Source: Candidatus Woesearchaeota archaeon
GTDB taxonomy: Archaea; Nanobdellota; Nanobdellia; Woesearchaeales; GW2011-AR15
Direction: 5' to 3'
Assembly (NCBI GenBank): GCA_016934775.1
Contig: JAFGSP010000048.1
Coordinates: 1-13,656 of the forward strand
Length of the DNA stretch: 13,656 nucleotides
The notes under the pieces were generated by a model. That model had not been told where the DNA came from. It did no database searches and saw nothing but the letters and a program-made list of their open reading frames with translations. The translations under genes were made by a program, and so were the position numbers. Positions 6,654 through 13,515 of the stretch are shown here, one piece after another (the stretch's first letter is position 1; every line of letters begins with the position of its first letter).

Positions 6654-7145
6654 TCATTCTGGATTCTGAATGCCTGAATATCCTATGATCTCAAGAGCAC
6701 CAGAGGAAGTCATAAGCTTATATGTTTCCTGCAAAGCCTTTAATGTCTTTTCCTTTTTTCTTCTAGGATTTTCCAGTAAAGGTATAACATAGGAAACTAG
6801 ACAGATAATTCCGCCAAAACAACCAATTGGTTCTGTAGTGTCTATAATCTTCTTTACATCAGAACCAGTGACATGGCCGTTATAACAACCATGAATGAAG
6901 CTATCCTTTGATAATGAAGGAATATTCTGATTAAGAGGATCATTATTGTATTTCCAAAGAAAGAATTCGTTTCTTTCATCATTGATCCAGATATGATATT
7001 CAGCCCAGGCATCATTCTCAGGTCCATATCCTGATGAAATCAGAAATGAGCCTAATGACTCACGCTCTTCTCTTAATGATTCAGCAACTATTCTCTGAAG
7101 TTGTTTTTTTACATATCTATCAGAAGCAAACATACTGCCTATCAT
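6654..7145 (-). CDS. Hypothetical protein, 163 aa
   Basis: I do not recognise this protein. Residues 9-31 form a charged amphipathic helix (RYVKKQLQRIVAESLREERE). Residues 45-66 are rich in Trp and other aromatics (DAWAEYHIWI, FFLWKY). A hydrophobic stretch, IGCFGGIICLVSYVIPLL (107-124), could be a single membrane segment or a buried helix, and is followed by a basic helix (NPRRKKEKTLKALQETYKLM). Cysteines are at 87, 109 and 115, not arranged as a metal site. The DNA is more A+T rich than most neighbours, like the gene at 4084-5619, so it may be a recent or lineage-specific acquisition. AGGAAAG upstream of the ATG at 7145 is a weak ribosome-binding site. It is divergent from the GH15 gene. 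Confidence 0.65.
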   Translation of the reverse strand: MIGSMFASDRYVKKQLQRIVAESLREERESLGSFLISSGYGPENDAWAEYHIWINDERNEFFLWKYNNDPLNQNIPSLSKDSFIHGCYNGHVTGSDVKKIIDTTEPIGCFGGIICLVSYVIPLLENPRRKKEKTLKALQETYKLMTSSGALEIIGYSGIQNPE

Positions 7146-7230
7146 TTTCTTTCCTATAAACTATATATTTGTCAAAGCAACATATAAATTTTTCGTATTA
7201 GCACTATGAAATAGTAACCAAACCGCAACA

Positions 7231-7238
7231 TTTATATA
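7231..7238 (+). promoter_or_regulatory. TATA box for the GH15 glycosidase gene
   Basis: TTTATATA lies about 29 nt upstream of the ATG at 7264. The predicted transcript start falls on the small palindrome CTACT-T-AGTAG at 7248-7258. TAGGT just before the ATG is at most a weak ribosome-binding site. Confidence 0.5.
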
Positions 7239-7263
7239 CTATTACTACTACTTAGTAGGTAAA

Positions 7264-8277
7264 ATGGTCAAAAAACACCTTTTCAAAGCCATTTCAAAGA
7301 GAATATTGAAGAAATTGCAGGCAGATTCAGGGCTTTTTATAGCTGCGCCAAGCAGAAAGACAGGATATAATAAGGCATGGATCCGTGATAATATCTATGA
7401 AGCCTTAGGCCTGGAAGCTGTCAATGATATCAAATCTGTAGAAAAGACTTATCACGCTCTTTTTGACATATTGCTAAAACACGAATATAAGATAGACTGG
7501 GCTATAAAAGAAAAGCCTGATGCTGCTTATAAGTATATCCACGCGAGATTCTGTCCTATAACTTTCAGCGAGTTCCACGAGCATTGGGGAAACAAACAGA
7601 ATGACGCAATCGGAGGATTCCTGTTCAAAGTTGGAGATCTTTTTGAAAAAGGCATAATTGTTTTTAGGAATAAAGATGATCTGAGAATTCTTCAAAAATT
7701 AGTTTATTATTTGCAGAGTATTGAATACTGGCATGATGATGATAATGGTGTCTGGGAGAATGATGAGGAAGTCCATTCATCATCCGTGGGCGCGTGCGTT
7801 GCCGGCCTTAAAGCCATCAAAGGGCTTGTTACAGTTCCTGAAAGCCTTATCGAGAAGGGTGAAGCAGCACTTAAAGAGCTTCTTCCACGAGAATCAGTTT
7901 CAAAATCAGTTGATCTTGCTCAGCTTTCATTGATTTATCCATATAATGTTGTCTCAGACGGCATGGCTCTTACTATCCTAGAGAATGTAGAAAAATATCT
8001 TGTCAGGGAGAAAGGTGTTGTGAGATATTTTGATGACTATTACTATAATAACGGAGAAGAGGCGCAGTGGGTAATGGGATTTGCCTGGCTGGCCAAGATA
8101 TTCAAGGATTTCGAGAATAAAGAAAAATACGAATTCTATATGAAAAAGCTCTACAGTGTCATGAACTGGAAAGGAGAGCTTCCTGAACTATTCTACACTG
8201 AAAAGAACAGGCTGGTCTCTAATGATAACACTCCATTGGGATGGAGCCAGGCTATGTATCTGGTTGCAGTGGCGTAA
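7264..8277 (+). CDS. GH15-type (glucoamylase-like) glycoside hydrolase
   Basis: A cytoplasmic (alpha/alpha)6-barrel enzyme expected to release glucose from the non-reducing end of alpha-glucans or related oligosaccharides. Seen motifs: GYNKAWIRDNIYEALGL (34-50), where W39, R41 and D42 are typical sugar-binding residues of GH15 and phosphorylase-kinase alpha; KQNDAIGGFLFKV (111-123); VWENDEEVHSSSVGA (163-177), holding the candidate acid Glu165; ELFYTEKN (308-315), with candidate base Glu308; and PLGWSQAMYLVA (324-335), the family's C-terminal signature. There is no signal peptide. At 337 residues it has only the catalytic domain and lacks the N-terminal beta-sandwich of many prokaryotic glucoamylases. 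Substrate (maltodextrin, glycogen or trehalose-like) is not decidable here. It is convergent with nrdJ, 12 bp away. Confidence 0.85.
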   Translation: MVKKHLFKAISKRILKKLQADSGLFIAAPSRKTGYNKAWIRDNIYEALGLEAVNDIKSVEKTYHALFDILLKHEYKIDWAIKEKPDAAYKYIHARFCPITFSEFHEHWGNKQNDAIGGFLFKVGDLFEKGIIVFRNKDDLRILQKLVYYLQSIEYWHDDDNGVWENDEEVHSSSVGACVAGLKAIKGLVTVPESLIEKGEAALKELLPRESVSKSVDLAQLSLIYPYNVVSDGMALTILENVEKYLVREKGVVRYFDDYYYNNGEEAQWVMGFAWLAKIFKDFENKEKYEFYMKKLYSVMNWKGELPELFYTEKNRLVSNDNTPLGWSQAMYLVAVA

Positions 8278-8289
8278 TCCTTTTACTGC

Positions 8290-10365
8290 CTACACATCAC
8301 AAGCGCTAAACCCGCAATCAGGGCAGAGCACACAGCCTTCCTGCTTCACGAGCTTAGTATTGCATTCAGGGCAGTTTAGCAGCTGTTTTGGATTTACCTT
8401 TAGGGCCATTCCAGATGCTGTTACAGTTGTCTGTCCGTGGCTTCCTGCCATGACCATCAACTGTTCTTGTGAAGGCATCTCTTCTGCTTCCATTGCTGCT
8501 ATCTCTTCCTGGGGAACAACAGCTTCTTTAACATCATCTTGTTCTTCAGCTTCAGGCATTTCAGCTTCACTCTGCTGCTCTGATTCTTTCTTTACTTCTT
8601 TTATGTTCAGGACCTGGTTGCCTCTTGAGCCGTCTCTATAGACTGTTACACCTTTGCAGCCGTTTTTCCATGCAAGCATATAACCTTCCTTGACATCATC
8701 AATTGTAGCGCTGTTAGGGAAATTTATTGTCTTGGAGACTGCATTGCTCACATGTTTCTGGAATGCTGCCTGCATCAATATGTGCTCTTCAGCTGAGGTA
8801 TTGAAGGACACTTCAAAAACTTTCTTTACATCATCAGGAACTTCTTCAATGCCGTCAAGAGTGCCCTGTTCAGCAACTTTTTTCATTAGTTCCTTGCTGT
8901 AGAATCCCCTGTCTTTTGCAGTCTTTTCAAAATGCTTGTTAACATAAGTAAATGTTTCCTTTATTGAATGGCTGTTCTTTATATAGGCAAGCGCAAAATT
9001 AGGCTCGCATCCACCGGATGAATCAGCCACCATGCTTAGAGTGCCGGTAGGAGCAATAGCTGTTATTGCGCAATTCCTGACTTTTCTGCCCTGCTTCTCG
9101 AATTCGCTTCCGCTCCATCCGGGAAAAACGCCTTTGGACTCTGCAAGCTCCATGCTCTTCTTCCAGCCTTCCTCGTCCATTGTTTTCAGTATCTTTTCCG
9201 CAACATCCCTGCCCTCTTTGCTTGAATAGGGAATTCCTAATTGATAAAGAAGGTCTGCAAATCCCAGCACACCTAATCCGACTCTTCTTGTCTTCTTTGC
9301 CATCTCTGATATCTCTGGGGTGGGATATTCACCAGCGTCTATGACATTATCAAGGAAATGGATAGCTGTCCTTATTGTTCTATTTAGTTTACCCCAGTCT
9401 ATCTCTGTCTTGCCGTTTACAATTTTTACCATCCTGTCCAGGTTGATTGAGCCTAGGTTGCAGACTTCATAGTCCAGGAGCCATATCTCTGCGCAGGGAT
9501 TAGTTGCCCTGAATTCTCCAAGATGCCTGACAGTATTGTACTTATTGGCTGTATCTACAAACAATACACCCGGCTCGCCTGTTTTCCAGGCATGATATGC
9601 TATCTTGTCAAAAAGCTCTTTTGCTTTCACTTTCCTGATAACTTTATTGTCTTTTGGATCTATGAGCTCATATTCCCCGTCATTCTCCACTGCCCTCATG
9701 AACTTATCATCTACCATCACTGAAATATTAAAATTAGTAAGCTGTGTCAGGTCGTCCTTAGCGCTGATGAATTCCTCTATGTCAGGATGCCATACATGGA
9801 AAGTCGCCATCTGCGCACCTCTCCTGTTGCCCTGCATAATTGTTGAGCACATGACATTGAATACTTTCATAAATGATATCGGTCCTGAGGCTACACCGCT
9901 GCATCCTGAGACCCAGGAATTCTTTGGCCTGAGCGTTGAAAAGCAGTAGCCTACTCCGCCGCCTCTCTTCTGGATCAATGCTGCCTTTTTTACAGCCTCA
10001 AAAATGCCTTCCATGCTGTCTTCTACAGGGATTACAAAGCAATTAGCCAGGTTTTTTACTGGCGTGCCTGCATTCGCCATTGTCCTTCCTCCGGGAAGGA
10101 AATCAAGGCTTACAAGAACATTGTAGAATTCCTCTTCAAGAGCATCCGCAGCGGCCTGGTCTTTGTATTCTGCTTCCGGAGACGCTATTGTGTGTGCGAT
10201 CCTCCTGTACATCTGCGGAGGGGTCTCGATGACATTGCCTTTTTCATCTCTCCTTAGATATTTTGCATATATTATCCTCAACTGGTTCTCATTGAAGCTA
10301 AGCTTATCATTGTCACTCAATCCTTTTTCAAACTCTTCGAATCCATCGGTTCCCCTCATTCCCAT
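8290..10365 (-). CDS. nrdJ: Class II (adenosylcobalamin-dependent) ribonucleotide reductase
   Basis: This enzyme reduces ribonucleotides to deoxyribonucleotides using a thiyl radical made by vitamin B12 coenzyme. The sequence has LPGGRTMANAGT (90-101), the redox Cys109 in NLANCF, the radical-site motif NPCAE (289-293, thiyl Cys291 with Asn289 and Glu293), the partner Cys302 in CNLGSINL, APTGTLS (438-444) and GGCEPNF (451-457). An acidic linker (about 590-635) leads to a C-terminal cysteine cluster with CPEC (665-668) and CPDC (681-684), then C689, usual for NrdJ redox shuttling or zinc binding. No N-terminal ATP-cone is present. No nrdB-like small subunit is adjacent. GTG at 10368, ATG at 10365 and ATG at 10359 are possible starts; AGGGTG at 10371-10366 is best spaced for 10359. 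A pair of NrdR-box-like repeats lies just upstream. Confidence 0.95.
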   Translation of the reverse strand: MGMRGTDGFEEFEKGLSDNDKLSFNENQLRIIYAKYLRRDEKGNVIETPPQMYRRIAHTIASPEAEYKDQAAADALEEEFYNVLVSLDFLPGGRTMANAGTPVKNLANCFVIPVEDSMEGIFEAVKKAALIQKRGGGVGYCFSTLRPKNSWVSGCSGVASGPISFMKVFNVMCSTIMQGNRRGAQMATFHVWHPDIEEFISAKDDLTQLTNFNISVMVDDKFMRAVENDGEYELIDPKDNKVIRKVKAKELFDKIAYHAWKTGEPGVLFVDTANKYNTVRHLGEFRATNPCAEIWLLDYEVCNLGSINLDRMVKIVNGKTEIDWGKLNRTIRTAIHFLDNVIDAGEYPTPEISEMAKKTRRVGLGVLGFADLLYQLGIPYSSKEGRDVAEKILKTMDEEGWKKSMELAESKGVFPGWSGSEFEKQGRKVRNCAITAIAPTGTLSMVADSSGGCEPNFALAYIKNSHSIKETFTYVNKHFEKTAKDRGFYSKELMKKVAEQGTLDGIEEVPDDVKKVFEVSFNTSAEEHILMQAAFQKHVSNAVSKTINFPNSATIDDVKEGYMLAWKNGCKGVTVYRDGSRGNQVLNIKEVKKESEQQSEAEMPEAEEQDDVKEAVVPQEEIAAMEAEEMPSQEQLMVMAGSHGQTTVTASGMALKVNPKQLLNCPECNTKLVKQEGCVLCPDCGFSACDV

Positions 10366-10387
10366 CACCCTGATAAAATTTGTTACT

Positions 10388-10403
10388 ATACAACCAGTTG
10401 TGT
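10388..10403 (-). promoter_or_regulatory. NrdR-box-like repeat, proximal
   Basis: Core ACAA-CCAG-TTGT at 10390-10401. Against the bacterial NrdR-box consensus acaCwAtATaTwGtgt the 16-mer matches 11 positions, the outer ones, while the centre differs. It lies about 22 bp upstream of the nrdJ ATG at 10365. Confidence 0.45.
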
Positions 10404-10419
10404 GCTAGATTTAGAAGAT

Positions 10420-10435
10420 ACACAATATCTTGTTG
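10420..10435 (-). promoter_or_regulatory. NrdR-box-like repeat, distal
   Basis: Core ACAA-TATC-TTGT at 10422-10433. The 16-mer matches the NrdR-box consensus at 13 positions. Its centre is 32 bp from that of the proximal repeat, about three helical turns, the usual spacing of paired NrdR boxes in bacteria. Confidence 0.5.
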
Positions 10436-10458
10436 CACTCTATTTAATTGGGAAACAG

Positions 10459-10467
10459 ATATATAAA
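10459..10467 (-). promoter_or_regulatory. TATA box for nrdJ
   Basis: TTTATATAT on the minus strand. A start about 25 nt downstream would fall near 10437, right at the distal NrdR-box-like repeat, and give a leader of roughly 70 nt. A weaker alternative, TATAGTA (10389-10383), would overlap the proximal repeat. Confidence 0.4.
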
Positions 10468-10575
10468 TATTTTTAGACCTGAAAATATGTTTTATGAAAT
10501 ATAGTTTAGAAGGGTATGGAAAATAAATAAGGTAGTAGTTATCTTTTAGTATCCTATGTACAGTTAACAATATAT

Positions 10576-10749
10576 TCAAGAAATCTTCTCTAACAAACCG
10601 AGATCGCTGAACTGCTCCAGCGCGCATTCTTTGCAGTAGCAGTCTTTTATCAGGCCCTTTATGCAGTACTCAGCCTCTCTCTCCTCGCAGAGGATGCATT
10701 TCCTAATTGTCTTTACAGAAGATTTTACTACTGATGTTATTGATTCCAT
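10576..10749 (-). CDS. Small cysteine-rich zinc-finger-like protein, 57 aa
   Basis: A short gene easily missed by length cut-offs. It opens at ATG 10749 and ends with TGA at 10578-10576. The protein has six cysteines: CILC (18-21), C29, CYC (37-39) and C42, in the order CxxC-x7-C-x7-CxC-xx-C, which looks like one or two zinc-binding knuckles. The N-terminal 17 residues (MESITSVVKSSVKTIRK) are basic and Ser/Val-rich, the C-terminus helical (ALEQFSDLGLLEK). It starts 14 bp after the stop codon of the two-TM coiled-coil gene and is therefore probably the last gene of the RDD-sppA operon. The cysteine pattern and operon position support a real gene; the function (nucleic-acid or protein binding) is unknown, and no named zinc-finger family is recognised. 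Confidence 0.65.
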   Translation of the reverse strand: MESITSVVKSSVKTIRKCILCEEREAEYCIKGLIKDCYCKECALEQFSDLGLLEKIS

Positions 10750-10763
10750 GAGCACAATAAGGC

Positions 10764-11081
10764 TTACTTCTTTTTTGTCAAATCCTTTCTCAGGAGCTTT
10801 ATCTCATCAAGCTGGTCATGCACAAATTCGCGCATCAGCTTTATCTCAGTGACATGCTCTCTCTGGATCTGGCCAAGCTCTTCCTTCATATCTTCCGTAG
10901 CTGCGGTTACGATTATGAGGAACAGCAGCACCATCCAAAGGAACAGTGTTGAAAGCCTTGACCATCCAATTGAAGTATTAGTCCTATCTGCCAGAACAAG
11001 CAGATAGAATCCGAAGAACGTGATTCCTATGCCTACAGGAAGAAGAAGTTTTTCAAAAAAATTTATTTTCCTCCCGAACAT
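10764..11081 (-). CDS. Two-TM coiled-coil membrane protein
   Basis: A 105-residue membrane protein with transmembrane helices at about 11-30 (LLLPVGIGITFFGFYLLVLA) and 42-61. A long charged C-terminal helix (63-102) has heptad-like spacing of hydrophobics (EIKLMREFVHDQLDEIKLL), a likely coiled coil. By the positive-inside rule the basic N-terminus (GRK) and the coiled coil are probably both cytoplasmic. GAGGGA nine bases before the ATG at 11081 may serve as ribosome-binding site. It lies 25 bp after sppA and 14 bp before the zinc-finger gene, all on one strand, so co-transcription is likely. The coiled coil could bind a partner, perhaps SppA or the zinc-finger protein; this is inference. Confidence 0.7.
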   Translation of the reverse strand: MFGRKINFFEKLLLPVGIGITFFGFYLLVLADRTNTSIGWSRLSTLFLWMVLLFLIIVTAATEDMKEELGQIQREHVTEIKLMREFVHDQLDEIKLLRKDLTKKK

Positions 11082-11106
11082 ATAAGGTTTTCCCTCTATT
11101 TTTAGT

Positions 11107-12015
11107 TTATATTATTTGAAAGTTAAGAGGAGCCGTGTTTATAAATTTTCCTATTTTCAGGCCGGAACTGAACTCTTCCAGCAGGTCTGTGAAGGACTTT
11201 TTCTCTTTTATCTCTACAACATCTGCAGTTATATTCAATTCTGATTCTACAAAGACAATAGCATCCTGCATCGTACCCAGCTCATCTACCAGGCCAAGCT
11301 CTTTTGCTTCTATGCCAAGGAAAATCTGGCCGTTTGCCATCTTCTGGACATCTTCAACAGAAAGGTTTCTGTTCATCGCAACCTCATCCACAAAGAATTT
11401 TTTCATCTTGTCAATAATCTGCTGATAAAGCTCTCTTTCAGCTTCAGATGGCTCTTTATAGGGAGATCCCATGTCTTTAAACTCTCCTGAAACATATCTC
11501 TGATAAGTCACATTATATCTGTTCATCAGGCCTGAGAAATCAAGGTAAGAGCCTATGACACCTATACTGCCAGTGATGGACATCCTGTTTGCTACAATAT
11601 GGTCAGATGCGCTTGCTATCCAGTATGCTGCGCTTGCTCCCATGTCCCTGATAACTGCTACTGTTGTCTTATTTATGGATTTTATCTTCTGGCCGATCTC
11701 GTCTGCAGCCACACCGCTGCCGCCAGGTGAATTTATCTCTAGGATTATCGCCTTTATATTTGGGTTCTGATCTGCCTTATCCAGGCTTCTCATTATGCTG
11801 TCGCTTGATGAAATATCTGTGCCAAAGCCCGAAGAACCGGTAGTAGTTATTGCGCCCTGGATCGGGATGATTGCTATGTTGCCAGATTCGTTTTCAAAGT
11901 CAGGACTGTAACTAAAAAACAAGGATATGAGGATGCTGACAATATACAGCATCGCAAGAATCTTCAGTGTAGTGAATATCTTTGATTTAAGGGGTCTTTT
12001 TAGGACTTTTGTCAT
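11107..12015 (-). CDS. sppA: Signal peptide peptidase SppA, S49 serine protease
   Basis: A membrane-anchored serine protease that degrades cleaved signal peptides and other membrane-linked peptides. One N-terminal membrane helix (about 17-36) anchors the catalytic domain outside the cytoplasm. The domain shows IAIIPIQGAI (47-56), INSPGGSG (94-101), the nucleophile Ser128 in RDMGASAAYW (123-132), SITGSIGVIG (146-155) and the general base Lys180 in SGEFKDMGSPYK (176-187). The Ser-Lys distance of 52 residues equals that of the short, single-domain SppA of Bacillus subtilis (147/199) and Thermococcus (162/214), as I recall. Length 302 fits this short form. Its ATG at 12015 overlaps the RDD stop codon (ATGA), indicating translational coupling. 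Confidence 0.93.
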   Translation of the reverse strand: MTKVLKRPLKSKIFTTLKILAMLYIVSILISLFFSYSPDFENESGNIAIIPIQGAITTTGSSGFGTDISSSDSIMRSLDKADQNPNIKAIILEINSPGGSGVAADEIGQKIKSINKTTVAVIRDMGASAAYWIASASDHIVANRMSITGSIGVIGSYLDFSGLMNRYNVTYQRYVSGEFKDMGSPYKEPSEAERELYQQIIDKMKKFFVDEVAMNRNLSVEDVQKMANGQIFLGIEAKELGLVDELGTMQDAIVFVESELNITADVVEIKEKKSFTDLLEEFSSGLKIGKFINTAPLNFQII

Positions 12016-12512
12016 ATGCTTATCTCCTCCACTACAAGAGTCTTTGTAAGGATATCTGACAATCTCTTTCCTGAGAATACCATATATAACGGGTCAATTA
12101 TCCATAATAAGGTAAAGGGGAACACAGGCAATATGGCAAGATTCCTGCTGATAAGCCTCCATATTGTTAAACTATCCTTTTTTATCATAGGGACAACGTA
12201 TAACTTGAATAGCATCTTTCCTGGAGTCTGCCCTAGTTTCAGGTCAAATAAGAAAAAATAAGCAAACATTAATCCGAACATAAACAATATCATCATAGTA
12301 ATCTGGCTCATCATATCAGATTGTTCAGCAAGATACCTGTAGTTTTCCATTATGTTATCTGATGAGGGCAAAGAACCGCTTAAGCTTGCTGAAAACGGGC
12401 TGAAGATCACAAGTTGAATAACCAGAAGATCTGCAATAAATGCCAATACCCTTTTCCACACAGGCGCAGGAGTAAGCATTGTCCTTTGTCCCGGCAGATT
12501 TAGGTCAACCAT
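12012..12512 (-). CDS. RDD-family membrane protein
   Basis: A 166-residue membrane protein with the RDD layout: Arg21 and Asp28 in the first helix (VWKRVLAFIADLLVI, 18-32), GQTPGKMLF (94-102) after the second helix (71-90), and a third hydrophobic segment (126-145) that includes WIIDPLYMVF and is followed by GKRLSDILTKT (148-158), the typical RDD ending. The role of RDD proteins is mostly unknown; transport or ion exchange has been proposed for some. It is the first gene of a four-gene minus-strand operon, overlapping sppA by four bases. Start ATG 12512 is supported by a TATA element 28 nt upstream, giving a leaderless mRNA. The pairing with sppA suggests a joint role in the membrane, which is inference. 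Confidence 0.85.
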   Translation of the reverse strand: MVDLNLPGQRTMLTPAPVWKRVLAFIADLLVIQLVIFSPFSASLSGSLPSSDNIMENYRYLAEQSDMMSQITMMILFMFGLMFAYFFLFDLKLGQTPGKMLFKLYVVPMIKKDSLTIWRLISRNLAILPVFPFTLLWIIDPLYMVFSGKRLSDILTKTLVVEEISI

Positions 12513-12534
12513 TATTTTTTTGAATGGGCTCTGG

Positions 12535-12545
12535 TTTAAATATTT
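12535..12545 (-). promoter_or_regulatory. TATA box for the RDD-sppA operon
   Basis: AAATATTTAAA on the minus strand, centred about 28 nt before the ATG at 12512. Confidence 0.5.
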
Positions 12546-12565
12546 TCTGATATGTGCATGAAAAC

Positions 12566-12575
12566 CTTTTTATAT
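12566..12575 (+). promoter_or_regulatory. TATA box for pyrD
   Basis: CTTTTTATAT, centred about 27 nt before the ATG at 12598. It lies only some 30 bp from the divergent operon's TATA box, so the two promoters lie back to back. Confidence 0.5.
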
Positions 12576-12597
12576 TCTTCACAAATATCAGGAACCA

Positions 12598-13515
12598 ATG
12601 GCAAACCTGGCAGTGGATTTTCTCGGTATGAAGATGAAGAACCCTACTGTGCTTGCTTCAGGGATAATGGATTTTTCTGCAAGTTCTATGAAGTATGCTG
12701 TTGATAGCGGCGCCGGCGCAGTTGTCACGAAATCAATAAGCCTTGAGGAAAGAAAAGGGCATAAGAGCCCGATAATCATAACAGAGAAGGCGTTTGTCAT
12801 GAATGCTGTCGGCTTGTCTAATCCCGGCGTGGATGCTGCAGTTGAAGACATTAAAGACCTAAAAAAGAAAGTTGATGCTCCTGTGATAGCAAGCATTTTC
12901 GGGAAAGTTAAAAAGGAATATGGAGAGATGGCCCGCAGGATTAGTGAAGCCAGGCCTGATATGATTGAAGTAAATATTTCCTGTCCGAATGTTGAAGATG
13001 AGTTCGGGAAGCCCTTTTCCCTGGAATGTGAAAGCGCTGCTGATGTAACTAGGATTGTGAAGGAGAATACAAAGATTCCTATAAGCGTGAAGCTGAGCCC
13101 GAATGTGCCTTCTATTGGAAAAATCGCAAAAGCTGTCGAAGATGCAGGCGCTGATGCTATTACTGCCATCAACACAGTCGGCCCTGGAATGGCAATAGAT
13201 ATAGAATCCGGAAAGCCTATCCTTAAGAACAAAGCAGGGGGTGTCTCAGGCCCTGCGATTAGGCCGCTTGCTGTAAAGGCAGTCTATGACATTTATGAAT
13301 CTGTCAGCATACCAATAATGGGTGTCGGCGGCATCACAACAGGCAACGATGCTATAGAGATGATAATGGCAGGAGCTTCTGCAGTCCAGATCGGAAGCGC
13401 AGTCTACTATAGAGGGATTGATGTGTTTTCTAAGGTCTGCGATGAGGCCAGGGAATTTATGGATAAGCAGGGTTATTCTAAGATAAAGGACATGGCAGGG
13501 ATTGCCCATGAGTGA
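12598..13515 (+). CDS. pyrD: Dihydroorotate dehydrogenase class 1B, catalytic subunit
   Basis: An FMN enzyme of pyrimidine synthesis that oxidises dihydroorotate to orotate in the cytoplasm and passes electrons to PyrK and then NAD+. The 305-residue TIM barrel starts with LAVDFLGMKMKNPTVLASG (4-22) and has GAVVTKSISLEERKG (40-54, FMN-contacting Lys45), MNAVGLSNPG (68-77), the active-site NISCPN (126-131, catalytic Cys129), VKLSPN, AINTVGPG, MGVGGI and GASAVQIGSA, the last two binding FMN phosphate. A catalytic cysteine, as opposed to serine, marks class 1. The following gene, an overlapping pyrK, shows it is type 1B. Start at ATG 12598 fits the TATA box (leaderless). A long reading on the opposite strand (12588-13232) is a shadow. 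Confidence 0.95.
   Translation: MANLAVDFLGMKMKNPTVLASGIMDFSASSMKYAVDSGAGAVVTKSISLEERKGHKSPIIITEKAFVMNAVGLSNPGVDAAVEDIKDLKKKVDAPVIASIFGKVKKEYGEMARRISEARPDMIEVNISCPNVEDEFGKPFSLECESAADVTRIVKENTKIPISVKLSPNVPSIGKIAKAVEDAGADAITAINTVGPGMAIDIESGKPILKNKAGGVSGPAIRPLAVKAVYDIYESVSIPIMGVGGITTGNDAIEMIMAGASAVQIGSAVYYRGIDVFSKVCDEAREFMDKQGYSKIKDMAGIAHE

Noticed and set aside
8222..8641. Cys/Ser-rich 139-residue reading at the nrdJ 3' end
   Set aside because: Antisense of the Glu-rich linker and cysteine tail of nrdJ.
10366..10458. Cobalamin riboswitch in the leader of the B12-dependent reductase
   Set aside because: The predicted leader of about 70 nt is too short for a cobalamin riboswitch and has no B12-box-like sequence that I can see.
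10328..10627. 99-residue minus-strand reading across the nrdJ upstream region
   Set aside because: It overlaps the start of nrdJ, the end of the zinc-finger gene and the TATA and repeat elements; composition is that of translated AT-rich intergenic DNA.
12588..13232. 214-residue reading antisense to pyrD
   Set aside because: Long, but lies opposite a fully conserved enzyme and shows no motif; Ser/Ala/Phe-rich as expected for an antisense frame.
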